This document shows positions 1 through 5,864 of a stretch of DNA of 5,864 bases, piece after piece. The translations under genes and the position numbers were made by a program. Source of the DNA: WLWS01 sp047638675 (GTDB lineage Bacteria > Pseudomonadota > Gammaproteobacteria > Eutrophobiales > Eutrophobiaceae); contig JBLIML010000244.1 of NCBI GenBank assembly GCA_047638675.1, forward strand, positions 1-5,864, read 5' to 3'. Under the pieces are notes generated by a model that was not told where the DNA came from, did not search any database, and was given only the letters and a program-made list of their open reading frames with translations. How positions within the stretch are numbered: position 1 is the stretch's first letter; every line of letters starts with the position of its first letter.

Positions 1-1379
1 CCGTCCAGTGCTTTGGGTTTTGCCCGGGGGGCTAATAAAACACGGAGGCCAACACACGACTCTGTTAGAAGACGCATGCCCTCTACCTGTTTGTGCCAGA
101 GTATTTTTGCCAGACCTATATAGATGGCCGCCATGCCCAGAGCGGATAGCGCGCGACCGAATTCAAAATCCCCCACCAGAGCGGCTTGCAATGTAAACGC
201 GACCAGGGGCACACCAAAGACCAGAGTGCCATCCACCAGACCTTTCAGTTGTGGCGGTTGTCGATGGGCAAACAGCACGGCAATACCAAGATAGAAAAGA
301 AAAAATAAGATCAAAAAGGGTTCGGTGCTGTTGAAGAACTGCGGTTGATAATATTTGATGCCCCAGGCAGCGCCGATAACAAAGGTAAAAACGAAACCAA
401 CCCAGTTCAACGATCGCCAGGCTTTGACCCAGGCCATGCCAAAGATACCGGCATTTAGCAGGGCATAATAGGAAAACAACATGACGTGACTACCACTGCC
501 TGTTGAAGTAAGTATGGGCGCGATAAAACCGCCTGCGCTACCGAAAATTGCCAGACTGCGAGAATCCTGAACATAGGCCAGCACGGCGGAAAAAGTGACC
601 AGAAAAATCATCATCACTAGCGCGACAGCAGGATTAATTAGATGGAAGGTCTTTGCTGTAGCAAAGATTGTGATGTACATAATACCTACGGCACCGCCTT
701 GTAATACCAGTGCATAACCGGTTCGATTATGTCGCAGGCGCCAGCCCAGTATAAGCATGACTATCGCACCGATACCGATGCCGATTAAACGCAATTCAAT
801 GGGAAGTACCTGTCTTTCAACTGCGTATCGAATTAGAAAGCCAACACCAAAAAACAGGATAATTATCCCCATCTTTACCACTACGTTCCCTGTGGTAAAA
901 AAATGCCTTACAAATTCAATCGCTTTATCGACAGGTGAAGGCGGTGTTTCAACATAAAGGTCTTGCGTTTGGGGGATGTCGATATCGAGTTCGATTTCTT
1001 CGTCATCATCACTCTGGGTGTTTTGTTGAGCCGGGATAAGGCCTGGCGCTTCTGCATCATCCTGATGCTGATTGACAGACCCAATCACTGTTGGAGCCTC
1101 GCTATCGATTTCCTCATCCATTGATGCCTGGCTTTTAAGGACGGTCGGCGCTTCACTAATGGTTTCGCTATCCATTGATGCGGCGCGCACATCAACTTGA
1201 CTATCAATAAGGTTAGTCTTGAGCAATTTCACTTGCTGCTGAAGCGCTGTAAGATTTCCTTTTAACTCTATATGGGCACCTAACAAGTATCCAATCGGCA
1301 AACCAAACAAGATGCCATGCCAGTCATGGGTAGCGACCGCGCCGAGGTAGGTCCCTATGATGGAAAATATAATTTTCAC
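1..1379 (-). CDS. DUF2339 family polytopic membrane protein (N-terminal part, truncated by window edge)
   Basis: This is an uninterrupted minus-strand frame of 459 complete codons with no stop before the window edge. The GTG at 1379-1377 is the likely start, because an in-frame TAA lies six codons upstream with no better start between. Residues 1-38 are hydrophobic (one or two membrane segments), about 40-55 are Gln/Leu/Lys-rich and possibly coiled, and about 57-150 form an acidic linker with an 18-residue tandem repeat. From about 164 a long run of hydrophobic segments begins with GNVVVKMGIIILFFGVGF. Family-like motifs follow: PIELRLIGIGIGA, YALVLQGGAVGIMY, SAGGFIAPIL, FSYYALLNAGIFGMAW, TEPFLILFFLFYL and VDGTLVFGVPLVAF. 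I recognise these as the DUF2339 (PF10101) inner-membrane family, whose function is unknown. About half of a typical member is missing on the left. The last 18 or so residues before the edge (nucleotides 1-56) depart from the family pattern. No clear Shine-Dalgarno is seen. Confidence 0.88.
   Translation of the reverse strand, partial: MKIIFSIIGTYLGAVATHDWHGILFGLPIGYLLGAHIELKGNLTALQQQVKLLKTNLIDSQVDVRAASMDSETISEAPTVLKSQASMDEEIDSEAPTVIGSVNQHQDDAEAPGLIPAQQNTQSDDDEEIELDIDIPQTQDLYVETPPSPVDKAIEFVRHFFTTGNVVVKMGIIILFFGVGFLIRYAVERQVLPIELRLIGIGIGAIVMLILGWRLRHNRTGYALVLQGGAVGIMYITIFATAKTFHLINPAVALVMMIFLVTFSAVLAYVQDSRSLAIFGSAGGFIAPILTSTGSGSHVMLFSYYALLNAGIFGMAWVKAWRSLNWVGFVFTFVIGAAWGIKYYQPQFFNSTEPFLILFFLFYLGIAVLFAHRQPPQLKGLVDGTLVFGVPLVAFTLQAALVGDFEFGRALSALGMAAIYIGLAKILWHKQVEGMRLLTESCVGLRVLLAPRAKPKALD
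1074..1181 (-). repeat. 54-bp imperfect tandem repeat inside the DUF2339 gene
   Basis: Two adjacent 54-bp units (1181-1128 and 1127-1074 on the minus strand) encode 18-residue units with the shared pattern ASMD-x-E-x(2)-x-SEAPTV. Each starts with the identical 12 bases gcatcaatggat. Codons in the rest of the unit have drifted (for example gaagcgccg versus gaggctcca for EAP), so the duplication is old. A third, degenerate trace (DDAEAPGLI) follows about 16 residues later. The units lie in the acidic linker between the N-terminal hydrophobic region and the main membrane core. Confidence 0.8.
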
Positions 1380-1399
1380 GACAACAGGTATTTTTTATA

Positions 1400-1405
1400 A
1401 TTATA
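1400..1405 (-). promoter_or_regulatory. Possible -10 box for the DUF2339 gene
   Basis: On the minus strand the sequence TATAAT at 1405-1400 sits in a very AT-rich stretch about 21 bases before the GTG start. A transcript starting about 7 bases downstream would have a leader of roughly 14 bases. No good -35 hexamer is found at 16-18 bp spacing, so the call rests on the -10 match and position alone. Confidence 0.3.
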
Positions 1406-1476
1406 AGAAAGATGAATTTCAGATCGACTAGTACAACACTACGATAATTACCCCTAATATTAAATACATTTACAGG

Positions 1477-1482
1477 TATAAT
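1477..1482 (+). promoter_or_regulatory. Possible -10 box for sohB
   Basis: There is a perfect TATAAT at 1477-1482, placing transcription start near 1489 and giving a leader of about 34 bases to the ATG at 1523. The box overlaps the in-frame ATG at 1481, so if it is used that ATG cannot be on the transcript. The -35 region at 16-18 bp spacing is a poor match. Confidence 0.4.
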
Positions 1483-1522
1483 GCGCCTCCTTTCACACAT
1501 TATCGAGAAAATACAGATAGAT

Positions 1523-2533
1523 ATGTCTGCGAAATTAACGGAATTCATTCTTGAGTACGGTATGTTTCTGGCCAAATTTGGCACGGTTCTGCTCGTCGTG
1601 GTTATCCTCATTGCCATCGTTTTAATCCTTGTTTTACGTGCCAGAGGCGGCGGCGATGAACATCTGGACGTACGAAACATCAATCACAAATTTGAACATA
1701 TGCAATTGATGTTGGAATCAGCCATTCTTTCCAAAAAAGAGTTCAAACAATCCGTCAAAGATGCCAAGGCGAAACATAAAAAAGAAGACAAGAAACCGGA
1801 AAGTGATGGCGACAGACCTCGAGTCTTCGTTCTTGACTTCAAAGGGGATATTCGTGCATCGGAAGTCGCCTCCTTACGCGAAGAGATATCCTCATTATTA
1901 ACTGTCACAAGAGAGGGTGATGAAGTTTTTGTTCAGGTTGAAAGTGGTGGTGGAACGGTACACGGTTATGGTCTGGCGGCATCTCAATTAAGACGCATCC
2001 GGGATAAAAACATCAAGTTGACGGTCTCCGTCGATAAAGTTGCCGCTAGCGGAGGTTACATGATGGCCTGCGTTGCCAATCACATTATCGCCGCACCTTT
2101 CGCTATTCTTGGTTCCATTGGTGTACTTGCACAAATTCCCAATTTTAATAAATTATTAAAGAAACATGACATCGAATACGAGCAGATTGCCGCAGGTAAA
2201 TACAAGCGCACATTAACCATGTTCGGCGAAAACACAGATGCCGATCGTGAAAAATTGAGAGAAGAGCTGGAAGAAACTCATGTTTTATTTAAAGAATTCG
2301 TAAAGGACAACAGAGACAAGGTAGATATTGAGAAGATTGCGACTGGCGAACATTGGTACGGAAAGCAGGCCCTGGAACTTGGTCTGATTGACGAAATCAT
2401 GACAAGTGATGACTATCTCAGTTCCGCTACGGATTCCGCTGACATTTACTCGATAGAATATGTTCGTAAAAAACCTTTTCTTGAAAAAATATTTTCATCA
2501 ACGGTTAAATTATTTCAGCAAGACCTTTACTAA
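1523..2533 (+). CDS. sohB: SohB-type inner-membrane serine peptidase (family S49)
   Basis: The product is a 336-residue signal-peptide-peptidase-like S49 protease. The N-terminus (LEYGMFLAKFGTVLLVVVIL) matches the SohB pattern, with one membrane anchor at about residues 12-37. A charged Lys-rich linker follows, then the catalytic domain starting at RVFVLDFKGDI. The serine nucleophile is Ser176 in DKVAASGGYMMAC and the general-base lysine is Lys228 in GKYKRTLT. They are 52 residues apart, the same spacing as in Bacillus SppA (S147/K199). Further SohB hallmarks are VHGYGLAASQL, APFAILGSIGV, PNFN and ATGEHWYGKQALELGLIDEI. The length fits the single-domain SohB rather than the two-domain SppA. 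An in-frame ATG at 1481 would add 14 residues, but the ATG at 1523 fits the family N-terminus and the putative promoter overlaps 1481. The Shine-Dalgarno is weak. In E. coli, sohB is a multicopy suppressor of htrA (degP) loss; the same envelope role here is inference. Confidence 0.95.
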   Translation: MSAKLTEFILEYGMFLAKFGTVLLVVVILIAIVLILVLRARGGGDEHLDVRNINHKFEHMQLMLESAILSKKEFKQSVKDAKAKHKKEDKKPESDGDRPRVFVLDFKGDIRASEVASLREEISSLLTVTREGDEVFVQVESGGGTVHGYGLAASQLRRIRDKNIKLTVSVDKVAASGGYMMACVANHIIAAPFAILGSIGVLAQIPNFNKLLKKHDIEYEQIAAGKYKRTLTMFGENTDADREKLREELEETHVLFKEFVKDNRDKVDIEKIATGEHWYGKQALELGLIDEIMTSDDYLSSATDSADIYSIEYVRKKPFLEKIFSSTVKLFQQDLY

Positions 2534-2543
2534 GCAGCGCTTA

Positions 2544-3803
2544 TTAAGAAGACGGGATAGTAGTTGCTTTCACTTCCTCTGCAATTATTTTTATACCGGC
2601 GCTGACAACATCATCATGCATTGAATAGGTAATACGTAGACATTCATGTTTGTGCCGCCAATCTTCTTTCAAACCAGGAAAGAAATAGTGCCCCGATAGC
2701 ACCAGTACGCCCCTTCTTTTAAGACGTTCATATAATTCTTCGCTGCTGATGGCAAGCTCAGGCAACCACAACCAGAGAAACAGCGCGCCCTCGGCTTTGT
2801 GAATGTGATAATCAACTCCTTCAAGCGCCTCATGGAGCAAGGACATGGCTCGTTCCGCCTTGCGCTTATAATAAGGTTGGATAACGGTATTACTCAGCCG
2901 GATAATTTCACCACTTTTTACCAGGTCATAGGCGAGTGCAGGTCCAAAACTACCCAGTGCCAGATTAATAATGCCATTAAATTTACCGATGGCGTTGATT
3001 ATCTCATCGTTCGCAATCACTATGCCGGTTCGCATGCCGGGCAAACCTAATTTGGATAAACTCATACATAAGATCGTATTTTCGTTCCAGAACATATTTG
3101 CCTTTGTAAAAATTATATTTGGAAAAGGCATACCGTAGGCATTATCAATAATAAGTGGCACATTCTTTTCTTCAGCTAGCCTGGACAAACGCTCGACTTC
3201 ATCATCTGTGAGGACATTGCCAGTGGGATTACAGGGTCTTGATATGCAAATGGCGCCGATCGTGCTGTCAATCACCAAATCATCAAAAGCAATATGATAC
3301 TTAAAGGTGTGGTCATCGAAGATTTCAATTTCAGGTTTATTTGCGATGAATAAATCGTCCATCAAACCTACTTCCGCGTAGCCGATATACTCGGGCGCCA
3401 TCGGTAATAATATCTGTTTACGTTCACCGTTCTCAAATTCGCCGGCCAACATATTAAACAGTATAAAAAAACCTGCCTGACTACCTGCAGTTAAAGCAAT
3501 ATTGTCCGGGCCAATATTCCACCCATATTCTTTTCTGATGAGATCGGATAAGGCTGCAATAAATCGTTTGTCACCCTTTGGTGGGTCATAATTACCTATA
3601 ATATGCGCAAACTCAGCAGGATTTTCTATTATGCGCTGCATACGATCCTGAAAAAACGCGAGCATTTCCGGTATGTGTGCCGGATTACCTCCGCCGAGCA
3701 TCAACACATCCTGATCACCTGCCATAGCATCACCGAGGTCTTCCATTAACTGGCTTATACCGGAGTGGTCAGTAAATTTTTTTGCGAAGTTGGAAAATTT
3801 CAT
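2544..3803 (-). CDS. avtA: Valine-pyruvate aminotransferase
   Basis: This 419-residue PLP-dependent fold-type I aminotransferase aligns from end to end with my recollection of E. coli AvtA. Shared stretches include the N-terminal MxFSxFxxKFTxHSGIxxLMEDL, then MLGGGNPAxIPEM, PLAPEYIGYA-like PMAPEYIGYA, NPTGNV, IDNAYGMPFPNIIF, LCMSLSKLGLPG and EGALFLWLWLPEL. The Schiff-base lysine is Lys251 (SLSKLGLPG). Asp220 and Tyr223 (IIDNAYG) are placed to contact the PLP ring, Asn192 lies in the NPTG motif, and Arg390 (CLRITY) is the probable substrate-carboxylate arginine. AvtA transfers the amino group between valine and pyruvate, giving 2-oxoisovalerate and alanine, in the cytoplasm. Both ends match the family length, so the ATG at 3803 is a sound start, although its Shine-Dalgarno is weak. 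It lies 79 bp downstream of the glycerate kinase on the same strand and is convergent with sohB. Confidence 0.95.
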   Translation of the reverse strand: MKFSNFAKKFTDHSGISQLMEDLGDAMAGDQDVLMLGGGNPAHIPEMLAFFQDRMQRIIENPAEFAHIIGNYDPPKGDKRFIAALSDLIRKEYGWNIGPDNIALTAGSQAGFFILFNMLAGEFENGERKQILLPMAPEYIGYAEVGLMDDLFIANKPEIEIFDDHTFKYHIAFDDLVIDSTIGAICISRPCNPTGNVLTDDEVERLSRLAEEKNVPLIIDNAYGMPFPNIIFTKANMFWNENTILCMSLSKLGLPGMRTGIVIANDEIINAIGKFNGIINLALGSFGPALAYDLVKSGEIIRLSNTVIQPYYKRKAERAMSLLHEALEGVDYHIHKAEGALFLWLWLPELAISSEELYERLKRRGVLVLSGHYFFPGLKEDWRHKHECLRITYSMHDDVVSAGIKIIAEEVKATTIPSS

Positions 3804-3864
3804 TTGTTAACTTTATCACCGTCAAGTCGAGAGAGGTACGGGAATGCTTAGGTTCTTTATTTGA

Positions 3865-3882
3865 GAGCCCCTGAGCCCCTGA
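3865..3882. repeat. Short 8-bp tandem repeat between glycerate kinase and avtA
   Basis: GAGCCCCT occurs twice head to tail (3865-3872 and 3873-3880), followed by GA, immediately after the glycerate kinase stop codon. It does not form a self-complementary hairpin and has no U-tract, so it is not a recognisable intrinsic terminator. It may simply be a slippage-type duplication. The rest of the 79-bp gap shows no clear promoter. Confidence 0.6.
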
Positions 3883-5037
3883 TTATGTTTTATTCATCTT
3901 CTTGCCAATTATTACCATACGCATCGCGCGCTCTGCCGCGTTGGCTATAAATTTTCGAGAATTCGCCAACGCTTCTTCCAGGCTCATCTCTCTGGCAATA
4001 GCACTATCAAGACCATCTATCCCATAATTAAATACTTTGCTGGCATCATCAGACAGACCGCCACCAATTGCGATAACCGGCAGTTTATATTTCTTCGCCG
4101 CCCTGGCAACACCTGCAGCTGTTTTTCCAAATGCTGTTTGTACATCCACCCTTCCTTCGCCGGTAAATACCAGATCGGCTGTTTTTAAATATGAATTGAG
4201 CTCGGTTGCCTGGATAACTATATCTATGCCACTTTGTAATTTTGCATCCGCAAATGCATGCAATCCTGCACCGAGGCCACCAGCCGCACCGGCACCCTTT
4301 AATGTTCTTACATCAATGTTTAATTGTTTTTTTATTAGCATCCCAAAATATTTTAGATTGTCATCCAGTCGTTTTACCATCGCGGATGTCGCGCCTTTTT
4401 GCGGACCGAATATGTATGAAGCGCCTTTTTTACCGTACAATGGACTATCTACATCACAGGCGATAATGATTTTACACAAGGCCACGCCGGGAGATAGATC
4501 ATTTATTTTAATATCCGATATACGATTGAGCATACCGCCCGCCGCGGGTGTTTTTATCTCCGTTCCCTTCGAATTGAAGAACTTGATACCCAGCGCCTGA
4601 GCCATACCAGCCCCGCAATCGTTGGTTGCCGAGCCGCCAATACCGACAATAATTTTTTTTACACCTCTGTTAAGCGCATCGAGAATCAACTCCCCGGTGC
4701 CATAGCTAGTTGCAGTTAAAGGATTTCGATCCTTTGACGCAACGAGCATTAAGCCCGAGGCTTCGGCCATTTCGATAGCTGCCGTTTTCTGGTCCGAGAG
4801 AATAGCGTATCTTGCCCTCACCGTATTACCATCAGGTCCGCAAACATTCATATGGACAAATTTGCCGCCCATCGCATCAACCAGAGACTGAACGGTGCCT
4901 TCGCCACCATCTGCCATAGGCACTTTTATGCATTTTGCTTTTGGCAAAACCCGCAATATGCCTTTCTCAATTGCTGAAGCCACTTGTAATGAAGTCAGGT
5001 TTCCTTTGTAGGAATCAGGGGCAATCACTATTTTCAT
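3883..5037 (-). CDS. Glycerate kinase, type I (GarK/GlxK family)
   Basis: The product is a 384-residue glycerate kinase that phosphorylates D-glycerate with ATP; characterised GarK/GlxK members give 2-phosphoglycerate. Family motifs occur in order: APDSYKGNLTS (6-16), PMADGGEGT (40-48), SYGTGELI (111-118), GIGGSATNDCGAGM (132-145), ACDVDSPLYGKKGASYIFG (193-211) followed by PQKGAT, GAAGGLGAGL (250-259), and FTGEGRVDVQTAFGKT (291-306). The NDCGAGM stretch has Cys141 where I expect Gly in most relatives. The ATG at 5037 is preferred because the protein then opens with the canonical MKIVIAPDSYKG and GGAAAG-like GGAAAG sits five bases upstream; a TTG at 5061 would only add eight unconserved residues. 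The gene could act in glyoxylate, glycolate or sugar-acid use, but no tartronate-semialdehyde reductase, glyoxylate carboligase or sugar-acid gene is present in the window to decide. garK, glxK and glxK2 cannot be told apart here. Confidence 0.94.
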   Translation of the reverse strand: MKIVIAPDSYKGNLTSLQVASAIEKGILRVLPKAKCIKVPMADGGEGTVQSLVDAMGGKFVHMNVCGPDGNTVRARYAILSDQKTAAIEMAEASGLMLVASKDRNPLTATSYGTGELILDALNRGVKKIIVGIGGSATNDCGAGMAQALGIKFFNSKGTEIKTPAAGGMLNRISDIKINDLSPGVALCKIIIACDVDSPLYGKKGASYIFGPQKGATSAMVKRLDDNLKYFGMLIKKQLNIDVRTLKGAGAAGGLGAGLHAFADAKLQSGIDIVIQATELNSYLKTADLVFTGEGRVDVQTAFGKTAAGVARAAKKYKLPVIAIGGGLSDDASKVFNYGIDGLDSAIAREMSLEEALANSRKFIANAAERAMRMVIIGKKMNKT

Positions 5038-5042
5038 GAATA

Positions 5043-5048
5043 CTTTCC
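5043..5048 (-). promoter_or_regulatory. Ribosome binding site of the glycerate kinase
   Basis: GGAAAG on the minus strand at 5048-5043 is five bases before the ATG at 5037. It supports that ATG over the upstream TTG at 5061 as the translation start. Confidence 0.6.
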
Positions 5049-5124
5049 ATTTCCGAAACAAAAAAAGAGCGGTAGTTTACGTGAAGCGTCGCGACAAACA
5101 ATAGCGTATTTATTATTGGGGATC

Positions 5125-5218
5125 TTCAGCAAAATCTGTGGGTGGAAACACAACGCTCTTCTTGAGAATGAAAGTAATAAACCCCCGTCATTCTTGTCAA
5201 CCCACAGATTCTGCGGAA
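5125..5218. repeat. Long imperfect inverted repeat with nested inner stem (palindromic/MITE-like element)
   Basis: The outer arms 5125-5143 and 5200-5218 pair at 17 of 19 positions, with a perfect 11-bp core (AATCTGTGGGT at 5133-5143 and its complement at 5200-5210). Inside, AGAATGA (5165-5171) pairs with TCATTCT (5188-5194) around a 16-base loop. The left arm carries about 16 more bases than the right between the outer and inner stems, as if one side had gained or lost sequence. The element occupies most of the gap between the M28 peptidase and the glycerate kinase. I see no obvious target-site duplication and no transposase. A dispersed palindromic repeat or a structured leader RNA are both possible. 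Confidence 0.7.
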
Positions 5219-5224
5219 CAGCCA

Positions 5225-5864
5225 TTATTTGTTTGCCAATGACATAATTGTTTTCTGCAATCCGGCGACAACTCTGGCCATCGAGTCGTAATCGAGAGTA
5301 TCCGGCCTGTCTCGCAGGGTGTGATAATTTCGATTGCGATAGTTTGAAGTGTCAGTGACCATGACAGCCGGATAACCGTATGACCAGAAAGACGAATGAT
5401 CCGACCGTTTTATATCCGGAACCAGAAATTGCGGGGCAATTAAGCCTTCAGAGGGAAATTGGCTGACACGTCGGAATTCGCCAATAGTCTCGTGCAGTAA
5501 TTTTCTAGAGGAAATATTCGATACGAAAGCAATGAAATTTGCCTGATGGGGATAAAAATGGTTTAACGGTCTCGGATAAGCCTGACTATAAGATTCTTTC
5601 GAATAATACCCCAGCATTTCCAGTGAGATCATGCCGCTTATTCGTTCATTTCTATCGCGTGAGTGTTCAGCATTCACATAGCTTCCCATTTTTTCACGAC
5701 CAAAAAAGGGCCACTCTTCATTAGCAAAAGCGACAAATCTGACAGTTTTGGACAAACGTTCTCCGTGTAGGCCCCGGGCAATCTCCAATAATGCGCTAAC
5801 ACCCGAAGCATTATCATCCGCACCCGGACTTAGCAATACCGTGTCGTAATGTGCGCCAACGACG
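5225..5864 (-). CDS. M28 family zinc metallopeptidase (C-terminal part, truncated by window edge)
   Basis: The frame is open from the right edge to the TAA at 5227-5225 and gives 212 residues of an M28 (aminopeptidase Y/S-like) co-catalytic zinc domain. Zinc-site motifs, in fragment numbering from position 5863, are GAHYDT (His5, Asp7), GADDNASG (Asp16/17), FANEEWPFF (catalytic Glu49 and ligand Glu50), ISLEMLGYYS (acidic ligand on the third strand) and NYHTLRDRPDTLDY (His181). The KRSDHSSFWSYGYPAVMVTDT stretch in between is also typical of the family. All visible metal ligands are intact, so this part is probably active. The missing N-terminus would hold any signal peptide, transmembrane anchor or PA domain, so location and substrate cannot be judged. 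A TTG at 5836 is in frame but lies between two conserved zinc motifs and is not the start. The gene is upstream of the glycerate kinase on the same strand. Confidence 0.93.
   Translation of the reverse strand, partial: VVGAHYDTVLLSPGADDNASGVSALLEIARGLHGERLSKTVRFVAFANEEWPFFGREKMGSYVNAEHSRDRNERISGMISLEMLGYYSKESYSQAYPRPLNHFYPHQANFIAFVSNISSRKLLHETIGEFRRVSQFPSEGLIAPQFLVPDIKRSDHSSFWSYGYPAVMVTDTSNYRNRNYHTLRDRPDTLDYDSMARVVAGLQKTIMSLANK

Noticed and set aside
8..196. 62-residue plus-strand frame at the left edge
   Set aside because: It is antisense to the DUF2339 gene, whose frame is continuous and carries family motifs through this area.
1324..1683. 119-residue minus-strand frame across the divergent intergenic region
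   Set aside because: It overlaps both the start of the DUF2339 gene in another frame and the start of sohB on the opposite strand, has low-complexity Arg/Ile/Thr composition, and no recognisable family.
2531..2543. Small palindrome TAAGC-AGC-GCTTA between sohB and avtA as a bidirectional terminator
   Set aside because: The stem is only 5 bp, includes the sohB stop codon, and has no T-run on either strand, so I cannot support a terminator.
3820..3825. TTGACG as a -35 element for avtA
   Set aside because: A -10 box at normal spacing would fall inside the avtA coding sequence.
4037..4600. 187-residue plus-strand frame
   Set aside because: It lies wholly antisense to the glycerate kinase, whose motifs are intact; its Pro/Ala/Ser-rich composition is the usual mirror of a coding strand.
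5038..5061. Upstream TTG start for the glycerate kinase
   Set aside because: It adds eight residues outside the conserved N-terminus, while the ATG at 5037 has a well-placed GGAAAG and gives the canonical MKIVIAPDS opening.
5133..5210. TGTGGGT motifs as a pair of DnaA boxes
   Set aside because: They match only about 6 of 9 positions of TGTGGATAA, and there is no AT-rich unwinding region or replication gene nearby.

Overview
The window looks like an ordinary chromosomal segment of a gammaproteobacterium. The best evidence is a full-length SohB-type peptidase and a full-length AvtA-type valine-pyruvate aminotransferase, both closely resembling their enterobacterial counterparts as I recall them. 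The DNA is moderately AT-rich. I see no phage, plasmid, insertion-sequence or CRISPR hallmarks. Both ends of the window cut through genes.

Layout, left to right. Positions 1-1379 (minus) hold the N-terminal 459 residues of a polytopic DUF2339 membrane protein that runs off the left edge; it has no in-window stop. Positions 1380-1522 are a divergent intergenic region with TATAAT-like boxes facing both ways. Positions 1523-2533 (plus) encode SohB. It ends 10 bp from the convergent avtA (2544-3803, minus). Upstream of avtA on the same strand lies a type I glycerate kinase (3883-5037, minus), and upstream of that the C-terminal part of an M28 zinc peptidase (5225-5864, minus), which runs off the right edge. 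The three minus-strand genes could be one transcription unit, with gaps of 187 and 79 bp.

The metabolic genes fit loosely together. Glycerate kinase feeds glycerate into lower glycolysis towards pyruvate, and AvtA interconverts pyruvate and alanine with 2-oxoisovalerate and valine. SohB and the M28 enzyme are both peptidases but of unrelated families, and nothing shows that they cooperate.

The least ordinary part is the 187-bp gap between the peptidase and the glycerate kinase. It holds a long imperfect inverted repeat (5125-5218) with a nested inner stem, probably a dispersed palindromic or MITE-like element. A second possible pairing inside it ends in a U-tract. The gap is also spanned by a 63-codon frame that overlaps the stop before it and the start after it. 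I found no convincing undescribed system; these are local curiosities.
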